Shown here piece by piece: positions 56,262-63,925 of a stretch of 64,000 nucleotides of DNA. Positions within the stretch are counted from its first letter, which is position 1, and every line of letters starts with the position of its first letter. The notes under the pieces are model-generated. The model made no database searches and was not told the origin of the DNA. It was given only the letters and a program-made list of their open reading frames with translations. The translations under genes were made by a program, and so were the position numbers. Source of the stretch: Pedobacter sp. PLR (GTDB lineage: Bacteria > Bacteroidota > Bacteroidia > Sphingobacteriales > Sphingobacteriaceae). The stretch is taken from assembly GCF_026239675.1 (NCBI RefSeq), contig NZ_JAPIVQ010000003.1, positions 434,001 to 498,000 on the forward strand, written 5' to 3'.

Positions 56262-57158
56262 ATGTCAGATTTTCGCCTAGAAGTATTCTATACGGTGGCC
56301 AAACGCCTCAGCTTTACCAGGGCCGCCGAAAGTTTATTCATTACCCAACCGGCAGTCACGAAACACATCCATGAACTGGAGCAGCAGTATAATAATAAGT
56401 TATTTGTGCGCAAAGGAAACCGGATAGAGTTAACGCCTGCCGGTGAATTATTATTACACCATGCGGAAGAGTTGTTTGCCATTTACAGGAACATCGACTT
56501 TGAAATGAATGCCCTCGTGGATAAAAAAGAAGGCTTGTTGAACCTTGGTGCCAGTACTACGATTGCGCATTATATTGCCGCGCCGCTACTTGCCGGTTTC
56601 AGAAAGAAGTTTCCGGACATTCGTCTCAATCTCATCAATGGGAATACAGAGCAGATTGAAAAAGCTTTGATCGACAAAGAAATAGACCTGGGCATTGTAG
56701 AGGGGAAATCTAAAAATCAGGAAATCAGTTATACGGAGTTTATCAAGGATGAAATTGTTTTGGTTTGCGGGAAAGACCATCCCCTGGCGAAAAAGGACCA
56801 GCTGAATCCGGAAACCCTTAAAGATTATGCTTTCGTTTTGCGGGAACAGGGATCGGGAACCAGAGAAGTGATCAGCCATTCGCTAAAATCTGTCGGCTTA
56901 AAAATGTCCGATCTGAAAATGGAAATCCAGTTGGGTAGTACCGAAAGTATGAAATCCTATCTGATGAATTCTTCCTGTCTGGCTTTTATCTCTATTCATG
57001 CCTTGACTAAAGAATTGCAAAATGGCAGTCTGAGTGTGATTGATGTAAATGGATTAAACATTGAGCGCTATTTTTACTTTATCCATCTCCAAGGTAAACT
57101 TGATGGATTGTCTGAAGTATTCTTACGTCATGCGCAGTTAACTTATAACTTAAAGTAA
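56262..57158 (+). CDS. LysR-family transcriptional regulator
   Basis: The protein has 298 residues. The N-terminal winged HTH is 'RLEVFYTVAKRLSFTRAAESLFITQPAVTKHIHELEQQYNNKLFVRKGNRIELTPAG' in parts (residues 4-62). The C-terminal substrate-binding domain covers about 88-295. It is followed 72 bp later by a YeiH-type transporter gene in the same direction. LysR regulators of the CysB/YeiE group often sit next to YeiH and respond to sulfur compounds, so control of the transporter is likely. Confidence 0.92.
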   Translation: MSDFRLEVFYTVAKRLSFTRAAESLFITQPAVTKHIHELEQQYNNKLFVRKGNRIELTPAGELLLHHAEELFAIYRNIDFEMNALVDKKEGLLNLGASTTIAHYIAAPLLAGFRKKFPDIRLNLINGNTEQIEKALIDKEIDLGIVEGKSKNQEISYTEFIKDEIVLVCGKDHPLAKKDQLNPETLKDYAFVLREQGSGTREVISHSLKSVGLKMSDLKMEIQLGSTESMKSYLMNSSCLAFISIHALTKELQNGSLSVIDVNGLNIERYFYFIHLQGKLDGLSEVFLRHAQLTYNLK

Positions 57159-57230
57159 TATCGGATCAGGTTTTTCAATTTGACCAGTACTTCCATTCTT
57201 CTCAATTTTGTGTCAGAAAGAAGATTGATT

Positions 57231-58163
57231 ATGGAACTGACTGAGCAAAAACGGAAGATTATTTTTTTAGCCGCCGCATTATTCTGCCTGTTGCCGTTCA
57301 TGTCGGCACCATTGGCCTTATTACTAGGTTTAATAATGGCGCAACTGATGAAACATCCTTATCCGGAGCTCAACCATAAGGCAACCAATTGGTTATTGAA
57401 GGTTTCTGTAGTGGGTCTGGGCTTTGGAATGAACGTGTTTGCCGCCATGAAAGCCGGAAGGGAAGGGGTGTTGTTTACCATTGCCTCCATCGCAGGCGTG
57501 CTTATCCTCGGTTACATCCTTGGAAAGATCTTTAAAATCGGAGAAAAAACTGCTTATCTGATTTCTGCCGGAACAGCCATTTGTGGCGGTAGCGCTATTG
57601 CCGCTCTGTCTCCGGTCATGAATGCCGAAGAAAAGGATATCTCTGTTTCTTTAGGGATTGTCTTTATCCTGAACTCCGTCGCCTTGTTTCTTTTTCCAAT
57701 GGTTGGACACGCATTGGACTTAACACAAAGCCAGTTTGGAATGTGGTGTGCCATCGCCATTCACGATACCAGTTCTGTAGTGGGAGCCGCCAGTAAGTAC
57801 GGTACGGAAGCTTTGCAGATCGCGACAACAGTGAAACTGGCACGTGCTTTATGGATTGTTCCATTGGCATTTGGAACAGCCTTTTTCTTTAAAAGCGACC
57901 GTTGTAAAGTGCAGCTGCCTTATTTTATCGGTTTGTTTATCCTGGCTATGCTGGCCAATACTTACCTGCCTTTTGTAAATGCCTTGTCGCCTTATATAGT
58001 GAGTATTGCTAAAGCGGGATTGACACTTACACTGTTTCTGATTGGTAGCGGCTTGTCCTTTAAAGTGGTTAGGGTGGTTGGCATTAAGCCATTCCTGCAA
58101 GGGCTGATCCTTTGGCTGGCTATATCCGGCACTTCCCTATGGGCAATCATGACATTGTGCTAA
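57231..58163 (+). CDS. YeiH-family putative sulfate/sulfite exporter
   Basis: About 310 residues from MELTEQKRKIIFLAAALFCL; the ATG at 57231 is preferred over an upstream TTG at 57180. Ten or so membrane helices are visible. Family signatures (Cons_hypoth698) include 'TNWLLKVSVVGLGFGMN', 'LISAGTAICGGSAIAALSPVM' and 'AIHDTSSVVGAASKYGTEALQIATTVKLARALWIVPLA'. Members are thought to be inner-membrane transporters of sulfate, sulfite or related anions. The upstream LysR gene fits that view. Confidence 0.88.
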   Translation: MELTEQKRKIIFLAAALFCLLPFMSAPLALLLGLIMAQLMKHPYPELNHKATNWLLKVSVVGLGFGMNVFAAMKAGREGVLFTIASIAGVLILGYILGKIFKIGEKTAYLISAGTAICGGSAIAALSPVMNAEEKDISVSLGIVFILNSVALFLFPMVGHALDLTQSQFGMWCAIAIHDTSSVVGAASKYGTEALQIATTVKLARALWIVPLAFGTAFFFKSDRCKVQLPYFIGLFILAMLANTYLPFVNALSPYIVSIAKAGLTLTLFLIGSGLSFKVVRVVGIKPFLQGLILWLAISGTSLWAIMTLC

Positions 58164-58241
58164 TTCTTCTCTGGTTTTTTAATTAAAATGAGTAAAGATC
58201 AGCTGTTTTTTACGATTTTTGAAGGCATACCTAAATACATC

Positions 58242-58709
58242 ATGACAAAACAATACTATACCGAACTTTACGAAAGAGACCTTCAAAGATTGATCATGGA
58301 GATGGAGGCTTATCCTCAGCCGGAAGAAATGTGGCTAAATGCTACCGGCATCAGTAATACCTCAGGCCACCTGGCACAACACCTGATCGGGAATTTAAGA
58401 ACCTTCGTCTGTGCGCCAATGGGCGGGTTTCCTTATGAACGTGATCGTGAAGCAGAATTTAAGGCGGTAAGATTTACCGATGAGGAACTACTGAAAGAAC
58501 TTTACGCTTTAAAAGCAGATGTAAAGGCGAGTATTGAAAAGCTGGAAGATCTGAATGCGGCTTATCCGATTCATATCAAGGCGGTGTGTGAAGGCCAAAC
58601 GAACGATTTCATGTTGTGTCATTTATTAGCGCATTTGGCCTACCATACCGGTCAGATCAATTACCACAGGCGATTGCTGACTACTCCTGTTATTCCAGTT
58701 CAAAAATAG
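58242..58709 (+). CDS. DinB-like metal-dependent protein
   Basis: About 155 residues from MTKQYYTELYERDLQRLIME. The frame also contains an ATG at 58188, but the extra 18 residues do not fit the fold, so 58242 is preferred. The four-helix DinB/YfiT fold is suggested by 'SGHLAQHLIGNLRTFV' and 'LLAHLAYHTGQINYHRRLL', which carry the three metal-binding histidines. Members bind a metal and can be thiol-dependent S-transferases. The exact function is unknown. Its 3' end overlaps by 20 bp the convergent WrbA-RidA gene. Confidence 0.8.
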   Translation: MTKQYYTELYERDLQRLIMEMEAYPQPEEMWLNATGISNTSGHLAQHLIGNLRTFVCAPMGGFPYERDREAEFKAVRFTDEELLKELYALKADVKASIEKLEDLNAAYPIHIKAVCEGQTNDFMLCHLLAHLAYHTGQINYHRRLLTTPVIPVQK

Positions 58710-59901
58710 CCTGGATCTCTACAGACGAATTCATAGGGAGAGAGGAAGCGCCAACAGTAGCCCTGGTGTGCATGCCATTCTCTCCTAATATTTCTACAAG
58801 AAGGTTAGATGCTTCATTCATCAATACCGCATGTTTGGTGTAACCAGCGGCAGTGTAAAAGAATCCTGTCAGCTGTACCGCTTGTTTCACGTTATCCAAA
58901 TCACCACCAGCCGCTTGTTTTAAAACAGCAAGGACGTTCAGTAAAGTCTGGCGCGTAGCCAGTTTGGCCTGTTCTTCTGTTACCTCTGTACCCACCATTC
59001 CCGGATGATCAACTTTTCCTGCATTTAAAGCAATCTGGTTAATGAATACCTGTTTTCCTGAAATTCGGAAAGGTTTATAATTTCCAACGGGTGCAGGAGC
59101 ATCAGGTAAAGTCAGGTTTAATGCTTTTAAACGGGCTTCAGTTTTACTCATTTTAGGTGCTGCGGAAACCGCTTTACCAGGTGCCATTGGCGCGCTGTCT
59201 TTGGTCAGTTGGTAACCTTTAGCCGCTTTAGCCAGGGCATAGCCCTGAAGTGCAGCAATATGTAATTCTCCTTCAGAAGGTCTGCTTACAGCAGTTGCAC
59301 CGGCAAGAGAAGTTGCGCCGAAAACAGTATTTCCCTGAGGGATGGTTTTATCGATTTCCTGATTTCCCATAATTCCGGTTGGTACGATTAGCATACCATG
59401 AACGGCTAATGTACTCCAAAAAGATAGGATGGCTGCCTCACGTCCGGCTCCGCTTCCTGCCGACATAAACACGGTTGCGGGTATGCCTTCCAGTTTATGA
59501 GCCGTCCAGATGCCTACAGACTGGTCTAGAAAATAACGCATATCCGAGGACATATTTCCAAAATGAACGGCTGATCCAAATGCAATACCGTCATAATCCG
59601 GTAATTCTGTGATGCTGGCATAAGGAATTTTACCAAATGCTTGTTTATCCTCGTTTGCCAGCGGTTTAATCCTTGGTACCTGCTTTAATACCGCTGTTGC
59701 ACCAGGGAATTTTTCTATACCGGCAGCGATTGCTTTCGCCATTTTGTAGGTACCACCACTTTCTGTATTAAATAAGACCAGAATTTTCATAGCTGAAGGT
59801 TTTTGGGTCATTTTAGGTTGGGCTTTTAAGATCGGGCTGCTCAACAGGGCTAGCAATACTAAAACACCCGCTTTTACGCGGATTGAATTTATAAAATTCA
59901 T
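58690..59901 (-). CDS. Exported WrbA-like flavodoxin / RidA-like fusion
   Basis: The protein has 403 residues. Signal peptide about 1-27 (SSPILKAQ). Residues about 38-230 form a flavodoxin/WrbA-type NAD(P)H:quinone reductase domain: 'MKILVLFNTESGGTYKMAKAIAAG' at the FMN phosphate loop and 'VFMSAGSGAGREAAILSFWSTLAVHGMLIVP'. A linker (TKDSAPMAPGKAVSAAPK) leads to a RidA/YjgF-like domain at about 265-400 (KPFRISGKQVFINQIALNAG...RATVGASSLPMNSSVEIQAIFE). The RidA Arg equivalent to R105 is present in HTRATVG. This fusion with export is unusual, since both domains are normally separate cytoplasmic proteins. It is divergent from an AraC regulator. Confidence 0.85.
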   Translation of the reverse strand: MNFINSIRVKAGVLVLLALLSSPILKAQPKMTQKPSAMKILVLFNTESGGTYKMAKAIAAGIEKFPGATAVLKQVPRIKPLANEDKQAFGKIPYASITELPDYDGIAFGSAVHFGNMSSDMRYFLDQSVGIWTAHKLEGIPATVFMSAGSGAGREAAILSFWSTLAVHGMLIVPTGIMGNQEIDKTIPQGNTVFGATSLAGATAVSRPSEGELHIAALQGYALAKAAKGYQLTKDSAPMAPGKAVSAAPKMSKTEARLKALNLTLPDAPAPVGNYKPFRISGKQVFINQIALNAGKVDHPGMVGTEVTEEQAKLATRQTLLNVLAVLKQAAGGDLDNVKQAVQLTGFFYTAAGYTKHAVLMNEASNLLVEILGENGMHTRATVGASSLPMNSSVEIQAIFELE

Positions 59902-59966
59902 TGAATATCGATTTAATGATGTAATAAGAGCTCAAAGGTCGGTAAACCTGCTTGTCTTTAAATGTC

Positions 59967-59974
59967 TATATTTG
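59967..59974 (+). promoter_or_regulatory. -7 element TATATTTG for the AraC gene
   Basis: An exact TAnnTTTG lies 25 bases before the ATG at 60000. It is in the 98-bp divergent region shared with the WrbA-RidA gene. Confidence 0.6.
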
Positions 59975-59999
59975 CCAATAACATGTCATTTTACGACAC

Positions 60000-60800
60000 A
60001 TGAATAAAGCTAGATTTTGTCATTTAACCGTTGATTCGGTCAAAAAGGAAGCCTATGTATGGCATGAAGCAGATTGGAAGTTTTCTGACGAATGGCATAC
60101 CCATCAGATGGGGCAGTTGATTTTTGTAGAAAAAGGGGTTCAATATCTCCATACTGCGGAAAGAACTTATTTATTGCCCAGCCAGCATTGTGCCTGGATT
60201 CCACCGGGATTGGCGCACCGGACTTCAAGCCCTGTCAAGCAGGTATACCTGCGCTGTATCTTTCTAAATAAAACCAGTGATAGCCCGTTTTTTAAAGAAC
60301 TGAACATTTTTCATACCTCAAAGGTATTGAGAGAGATGATTTTGTTTACCGAACAATGGTCGGGGCTGGAAGAAGAAGAAGCCCTGGAGCAGGATTTTAT
60401 TAAGGCCCTGGTCGGGATTTTACCGCTTACTTTTAATGCCTCTTTGCCTTTGGTACTTCCGGTACCCCGGGATCCAAGGATTGCGCGAATGGTGGATTAC
60501 CTGACCGAATGTGTAGATAAAGGTGGTGCTGTGATGAATGAACTTAAAATTCCTGAGGTAGCCGCAGGCTTTAATCTTTCTGCAAGAACGATGGAAAGGT
60601 TGTTTAAGCAGGATATCGGGATTACCGTAGCCGGATACCTTAAGTTATATAAAATGATCAAGGCGGTAGAGTTGCTCTCGATATCAGGTGAGAACGTGAA
60701 AAGCGTATCGATGAAGGTGGGATACGACAGTGTGTCGACCTTTAGCAATACCTTTCAGCAGGTATTAGGCTTGAGGCCTCAGGAAATGATGGTGCCATAA
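60000..60800 (+). CDS. AraC-family regulator, probable controller of the WrbA-RidA fusion
   Basis: The protein has 266 residues. An N-terminal cupin domain contains 'HTHQMGQLIFVEKGVQYLHTAERTYLLPSQHCAWIPPGLAH'. The C-terminal double HTH covers about 170-262: 'EVAAGFNLSARTMERLFKQDIGITVAGYLK', then 'VKSVSMKVGYDSVSTFSNTFQQVLGLRPQEM'. The divergent gene encodes the exported WrbA-RidA protein, so it is the likely target. The signal may be an oxidant or quinone, which is inference. Confidence 0.88.
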   Translation: MNKARFCHLTVDSVKKEAYVWHEADWKFSDEWHTHQMGQLIFVEKGVQYLHTAERTYLLPSQHCAWIPPGLAHRTSSPVKQVYLRCIFLNKTSDSPFFKELNIFHTSKVLREMILFTEQWSGLEEEEALEQDFIKALVGILPLTFNASLPLVLPVPRDPRIARMVDYLTECVDKGGAVMNELKIPEVAAGFNLSARTMERLFKQDIGITVAGYLKLYKMIKAVELLSISGENVKSVSMKVGYDSVSTFSNTFQQVLGLRPQEMMVP

Positions 60801-60859
60801 CTAGCTTTGGTTCAACCTGCTGCTCTTGTTGTTAATCATCCTGCTGCTCTTGAAAAACA

Positions 60860-60889
60860 AAAGGCTCAGCAGTATACCTGTGAGCCTTT
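60860..60889. terminator. Intrinsic terminator between convergent genes
   Basis: A 9-bp stem AAAGGCTCA/TGAGCCTTT lies between the AraC gene and the leftward DUF983 gene. A near-duplicate CCTGCTGCTCTTG occurs twice just before it (about 60818-60852). Confidence 0.65.
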
Positions 60890-60941
60890 ACTTATTGGAG
60901 GGGGAATTGTTGACTTAGTGAAATGCTGCCAACCGGTCTTT

Positions 60942-61358
60942 TTAAACTTTAGAAGGGTCGTAACCTAGTCCCGGTGATAACCAATACAGGAGTACCATTC
61001 TGGAATATCTGTAATTGAATGGGGAGAATAAAAATACACCCACCAATAGAATGGCTACATAGTACCATAGGTTTTCATAAGTTAAAGGCAGACCTAAAAC
61101 ATAGGCGGCAACGCTCATAGAGATCATTTGCGCTACGTTCATTGCATAACTCACAAACATCGCTACATAGAAATAGCCAGGTTCGCGTTCAAATTTTAAA
61201 CCACAATGAGGGCAAAATTCATTCATTTTCTGCACTTTGAAGCCGTAAGTAGCGCCTGTAAAAACATTACCTGTACGACATCTTGGGCATTTAGAATGGG
61301 TGATACCATACCATTGGGAAACATGCGGTTTCTGATTTAATTGGTCCGTGCTGCTCAT
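60942..61358 (-). CDS. DUF983 protein with two zinc-ribbon cysteine pairs
   Basis: The protein has 138 residues. The N-terminal rubredoxin-like part has CPRC (near residue 24) and CPHC (near 48), the four cysteines of a zinc ribbon, followed by the family motif 'FEREPGYFYVAMFVSYAMN'. Two or three membrane helices lie at about 67-130. DUF983 is widespread in Bacteroidota; its role is unknown. It follows an AraC gene by 11 bp in the same direction and is probably co-transcribed with it. Confidence 0.85.
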   Translation of the reverse strand: MSSTDQLNQKPHVSQWYGITHSKCPRCRTGNVFTGATYGFKVQKMNEFCPHCGLKFEREPGYFYVAMFVSYAMNVAQMISMSVAAYVLGLPLTYENLWYYVAILLVGVFLFSPFNYRYSRMVLLYWLSPGLGYDPSKV

Positions 61359-61369
61359 ATCTGTGTGTT

Positions 61370-62239
61370 TTATTTATCTTGTTTTCTAAATTTATCCGGG
61401 GTTGAACCCACTTGTTTTTTGAAGAATTTTATGAAATAGGAGGGATCACTAAAAGCCAGTTTCTCCGAAATTTCCGAAATGGAAAGCTCCATATTGATCA
61501 GCAAACGTTTGGCTTCTAAAATCACCCGATCCCGGATGAGCTGACCAGCAGAGATGCCCAAAAGATCATTGCATAAGGCATTTAGATGATTTGGGGTAAT
61601 GTATAACAGCGCTGCATATTGCCTGGGAAACCTCAATTCTATAAAATTGGTTTCAATTAACCGTTTGAAACTTTTAAGCAGGGTCTGGTTGTAGGAGTTC
61701 GTTTGTGTTTGTTGTTTTAAACTCAATCCTCTGGACACCTGAATAAAAATGTTCAGCATTAACAGTTTTACCAGATCGGCATCAAATGGTCCCGGCTCTT
61801 TTCCTTCATGAAGGATTTCTTCAAAAAGAGAAACAACTTTTGCCATGGTTAGTTCTGGTAATACCAATACTGCATCACCGGAATGCTCATCAAAGAAACT
61901 GAAATTCTCCAGGTATAGCGGATTGTATAAAAACGACTTGAAGTAATTTTCAGAAAAGTTGATGATATATCCTTCCACTTCCGATTCAAAAGCCCAGCTG
62001 TGCACTTGTCCGGGGGTCATGAAATAAATCATTCCCGGTAATACAGGGTAGTTTTTAAAATCTATGGTTTGATTGCCGCTTCCTTTTGTGAAGCAAACCA
62101 TATGGTAAAAGGAATGGCGGTGTGCCGAATGTAAGTGTAAATACTGCTTAGAATAATGACCAAACCTGCTCACAAGAATACCTGCATTTTTGTATTCTTC
62201 AAAAGTACTGATGTCATAAACAGGTATGTCATTCTTCAT
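61370..62239 (-). CDS. AraC-family transcriptional regulator
   Basis: About 289 residues from MKNDIPVYDISTFEEYKNAG; a TTG two codons upstream is less likely. The cupin part contains 'HLHSAHRHSFYHMVCFTKGSGNQTIDFKNYPVLPGMIYFMTPGQVHSW'. The HTH pair covers about 190-288 ('ISEISEKLAFSDPSYFIKFFKKQVGSTPDKFRK'). A TATCTTTG box on the minus strand (62250-62243) ends only three bases before the ATG, suggesting a leaderless message. It precedes DUF983 by 11 bp. The ligand is unknown. Confidence 0.88.
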   Translation of the reverse strand: MKNDIPVYDISTFEEYKNAGILVSRFGHYSKQYLHLHSAHRHSFYHMVCFTKGSGNQTIDFKNYPVLPGMIYFMTPGQVHSWAFESEVEGYIINFSENYFKSFLYNPLYLENFSFFDEHSGDAVLVLPELTMAKVVSLFEEILHEGKEPGPFDADLVKLLMLNIFIQVSRGLSLKQQTQTNSYNQTLLKSFKRLIETNFIELRFPRQYAALLYITPNHLNALCNDLLGISAGQLIRDRVILEAKRLLINMELSISEISEKLAFSDPSYFIKFFKKQVGSTPDKFRKQDK

Positions 62240-62343
62240 ATACAAAGATACTGCTTAACGGGGATTTTCAAGCGGTACTAATTCTCCATAAAATGGTACT
62301 TTTTACTGATTGTGATTCAGGTGTTGATCGGGTATTGCGCTAA

Positions 62344-62790
62344 TTAGCCTTTTAGCTCTGTTGCTTGTGGTGTTTTTGAAACAGTATCATGTTTTTTAAA
62401 GACCCAATATTTTTGCAGGGTATAATTGAAGCCCAGGGAAACCAGTATATCGACCATGATCCTGGTTATTTTATAATCCAGGCGCAGCATCGTGCTGAAA
62501 AGATAGGTTCCGGAAGATTTCAGAAGAATACTGCCGGCCACTACAAATACGAACTTAACGAGTTGTTTACCTACCGGAAGCTGGTTGGACTGGTTGGCAT
62601 TGAAGGTCCAGTAACGGTTGATGGAAAAATTTACGATGGCACCAATGATGCCACCAATAGCGATAGAAATGGTATAATGAATGTGTAGTAATTCTGTGCA
62701 GGCGATCATGATCAGGTAATCGATAATGCCGCCCGAGAAAGCGGAAACCTGTGCCTTTGCAAAAACGAATACAGATTTCATCATGCTCAT
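62344..62790 (-). CDS. GtrA-family membrane protein
   Basis: The protein has 148 residues with four membrane helices. The GtrA signature covers 'AQVSAFSGGIIDYLIMIACTELLHIHYTISIAIGGIIGAIVNFSINRYWTF' in parts (about 13-63) and ends 'NYTLQKYWVFKK'. GtrA proteins flip or carry polyprenyl-linked sugars or affect cell-surface glycans. Its start codon overlaps the stop of the preceding phosphatidyltransferase gene by one base (TAATG), a sign of translational coupling. The pair may act on a lipid or lipid-linked glycan. Confidence 0.85.
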   Translation of the reverse strand: MSMMKSVFVFAKAQVSAFSGGIIDYLIMIACTELLHIHYTISIAIGGIIGAIVNFSINRYWTFNANQSNQLPVGKQLVKFVFVVAGSILLKSSGTYLFSTMLRLDYKITRIMVDILVSLGFNYTLQKYWVFKKHDTVSKTPQATELKG

Positions 62791-63518
62791 TAACGCGCCT
62801 TTTGTTGTTTTGCTTCACGCTCCGCATTATCCCTGATGTCACCCAGTTTTAATAGTTTTCTCGTGTCAATGAAGTTGATGATGAACAAGACTACACAGAT
62901 ACCAGTTGCAAAGTATTCAATTAAATGTCCAAACGTTACTTCTAAAATAATGATCAGTGCAAGAATGATCCGGATCTCGGTAGGACCTACCAGACCTGCA
63001 TCGATGCTGTAAATATCGGTGATTTTATAGCGCAACTGGGAGATAATCATGGCCCAGCCATATAAGGCTACAAATATAAAGGCAATCAATTCATATTCAT
63101 TTCTGGCATATACCAAATAGCCCAAGCCGATCATAACGGTGCTTACCCAGTCCATAATGATGTCTAATGAAAAGCCATACCATTTACGTGGAGTATTTCT
63201 ATAGTAAGCCATTCTTCCATCTAAGGAATCACCAAACCAGTTGATCGCTAAGCCTACCGGACCTAATAACAGGTATTCTCTACCAACATAAGTACCGAGG
63301 ATAAAACCTAAAAGTACAATTACAGAACCAGCAGTACCGATGAACGTCAGCATATCTGAACTGATAAAATTAGGGATACGTTTTACCAGCCATGAAATAG
63401 TGCTCTGTTCTACACCGCTTAAAATATTGGTTCTTTTTCTATCCTGGAATATTCTTTTTAAAATACTGCTGTCGCCAGTTACTTGATGCGCCTCTTCTCT
63501 CAATTTATTTTCTTCCAT
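62790..63518 (-). CDS. CDP-alcohol phosphatidyltransferase-like protein with a variant motif
   Basis: The protein has 242 residues with several membrane helices. The active-site region is GDSLDGRMAYYRNTPRKWYG followed by FSLDIIMDW (about 94-124). The usual form is D..DG..AR, eight residues, G...D...D. Here tyrosine takes the place of the arginine and one extra residue precedes the glycine, while all four aspartates remain. It would transfer a phosphoalcohol onto a CDP-lipid or a related alcohol. The variant may mean a different donor or acceptor. It is coupled to GtrA by a one-base overlap. Confidence 0.8.
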   Translation of the reverse strand: MEENKLREEAHQVTGDSSILKRIFQDRKRTNILSGVEQSTISWLVKRIPNFISSDMLTFIGTAGSVIVLLGFILGTYVGREYLLLGPVGLAINWFGDSLDGRMAYYRNTPRKWYGFSLDIIMDWVSTVMIGLGYLVYARNEYELIAFIFVALYGWAMIISQLRYKITDIYSIDAGLVGPTEIRIILALIIILEVTFGHLIEYFATGICVVLFIINFIDTRKLLKLGDIRDNAEREAKQQKAR

Positions 63519-63554
63519 TCAGGTTTTGTAATTATACTCTTTTAGAATATGCTG

Positions 63555-63562
63555 CAAAAATA
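63555..63562 (-). promoter_or_regulatory. -7 element TATTTTTG for the phosphatidyltransferase/GtrA operon
   Basis: On the minus strand an exact TAnnTTTG ends 36 bases before the ATG at 63518. Confidence 0.55.
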
Positions 63563-63647
63563 TGGAATTGAAACTTCAATTGGTACCAAAGTCCATTATT
63601 TATTAGGTAGAATTAGCAATTATATGACGAAAATTATGAAATGAATA

Positions 63648-63676
63648 ACTATTTCAATAAAGACTATTGAAATAGT
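63648..63676. promoter_or_regulatory. Perfect inverted repeat overlapping the -33 region of the riboswitch promoter
   Basis: Arms ACTATTTCAATA and TATTGAAATAGT (12 bp each) are separated by AAGAC. The right arm covers the TTG (63667-63669) that lies 18 bases before the TATATTTG box at 63688, so a protein bound here would compete with RNA polymerase. A second, overlapping palindrome AAAGACTA/TAGTAGTCTTT shares its bases. Confidence 0.65.
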
Positions 63677-63687
63677 AGTCTTTATTG

Positions 63688-63695
63688 TATATTTG
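63688..63695 (+). promoter_or_regulatory. -7 element TATATTTG upstream of the SAM riboswitch
   Basis: An exact TAnnTTTG puts the transcription start near 63702, about 20 bases before the riboswitch. Confidence 0.7.
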
Positions 63696-63723
63696 TCGGC
63701 AGTAAACGTTCATACATTTATTT

Positions 63724-63823
63724 ACTTATCCAGAAAGACTGAGGGAAAGGCCCTGTGATGTCTTAGCAACCTGTTATTTAATAAGGTGCTAATTCCTGTC
63801 CGCCATTGGCGGAAGAGATAAGT
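63724..63823 (+). ncRNA. SAM-I (S-box) riboswitch
   Basis: P1 pairs CTTATC (63725-63730) with GATAAG (63817-63822). The core carries the S-box signatures: GAGGGAAAGGCCCT for the P2 kink-turn arm, AGCAACC in the joining strand, and GGTGCTAATTCC in P3/P4, followed by a variable arm GTCCGCCATTGGCGG. These bind S-adenosylmethionine. A GAAAACC/GGTTTTC hairpin (63829-63851) downstream may be part of the expression platform. It controls the cysteine desulfurase gene starting at 63926. Confidence 0.92.
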
Positions 63824-63925
63824 TGTTAGAAAACCCTGTTCGTTGGTTTTCCTGGAACTCGTCCTATGCCTTATTCTTGTAAACTGATTAAGTAGATTAT
63901 TTTTTAATCTATTAAACCAATTCGC

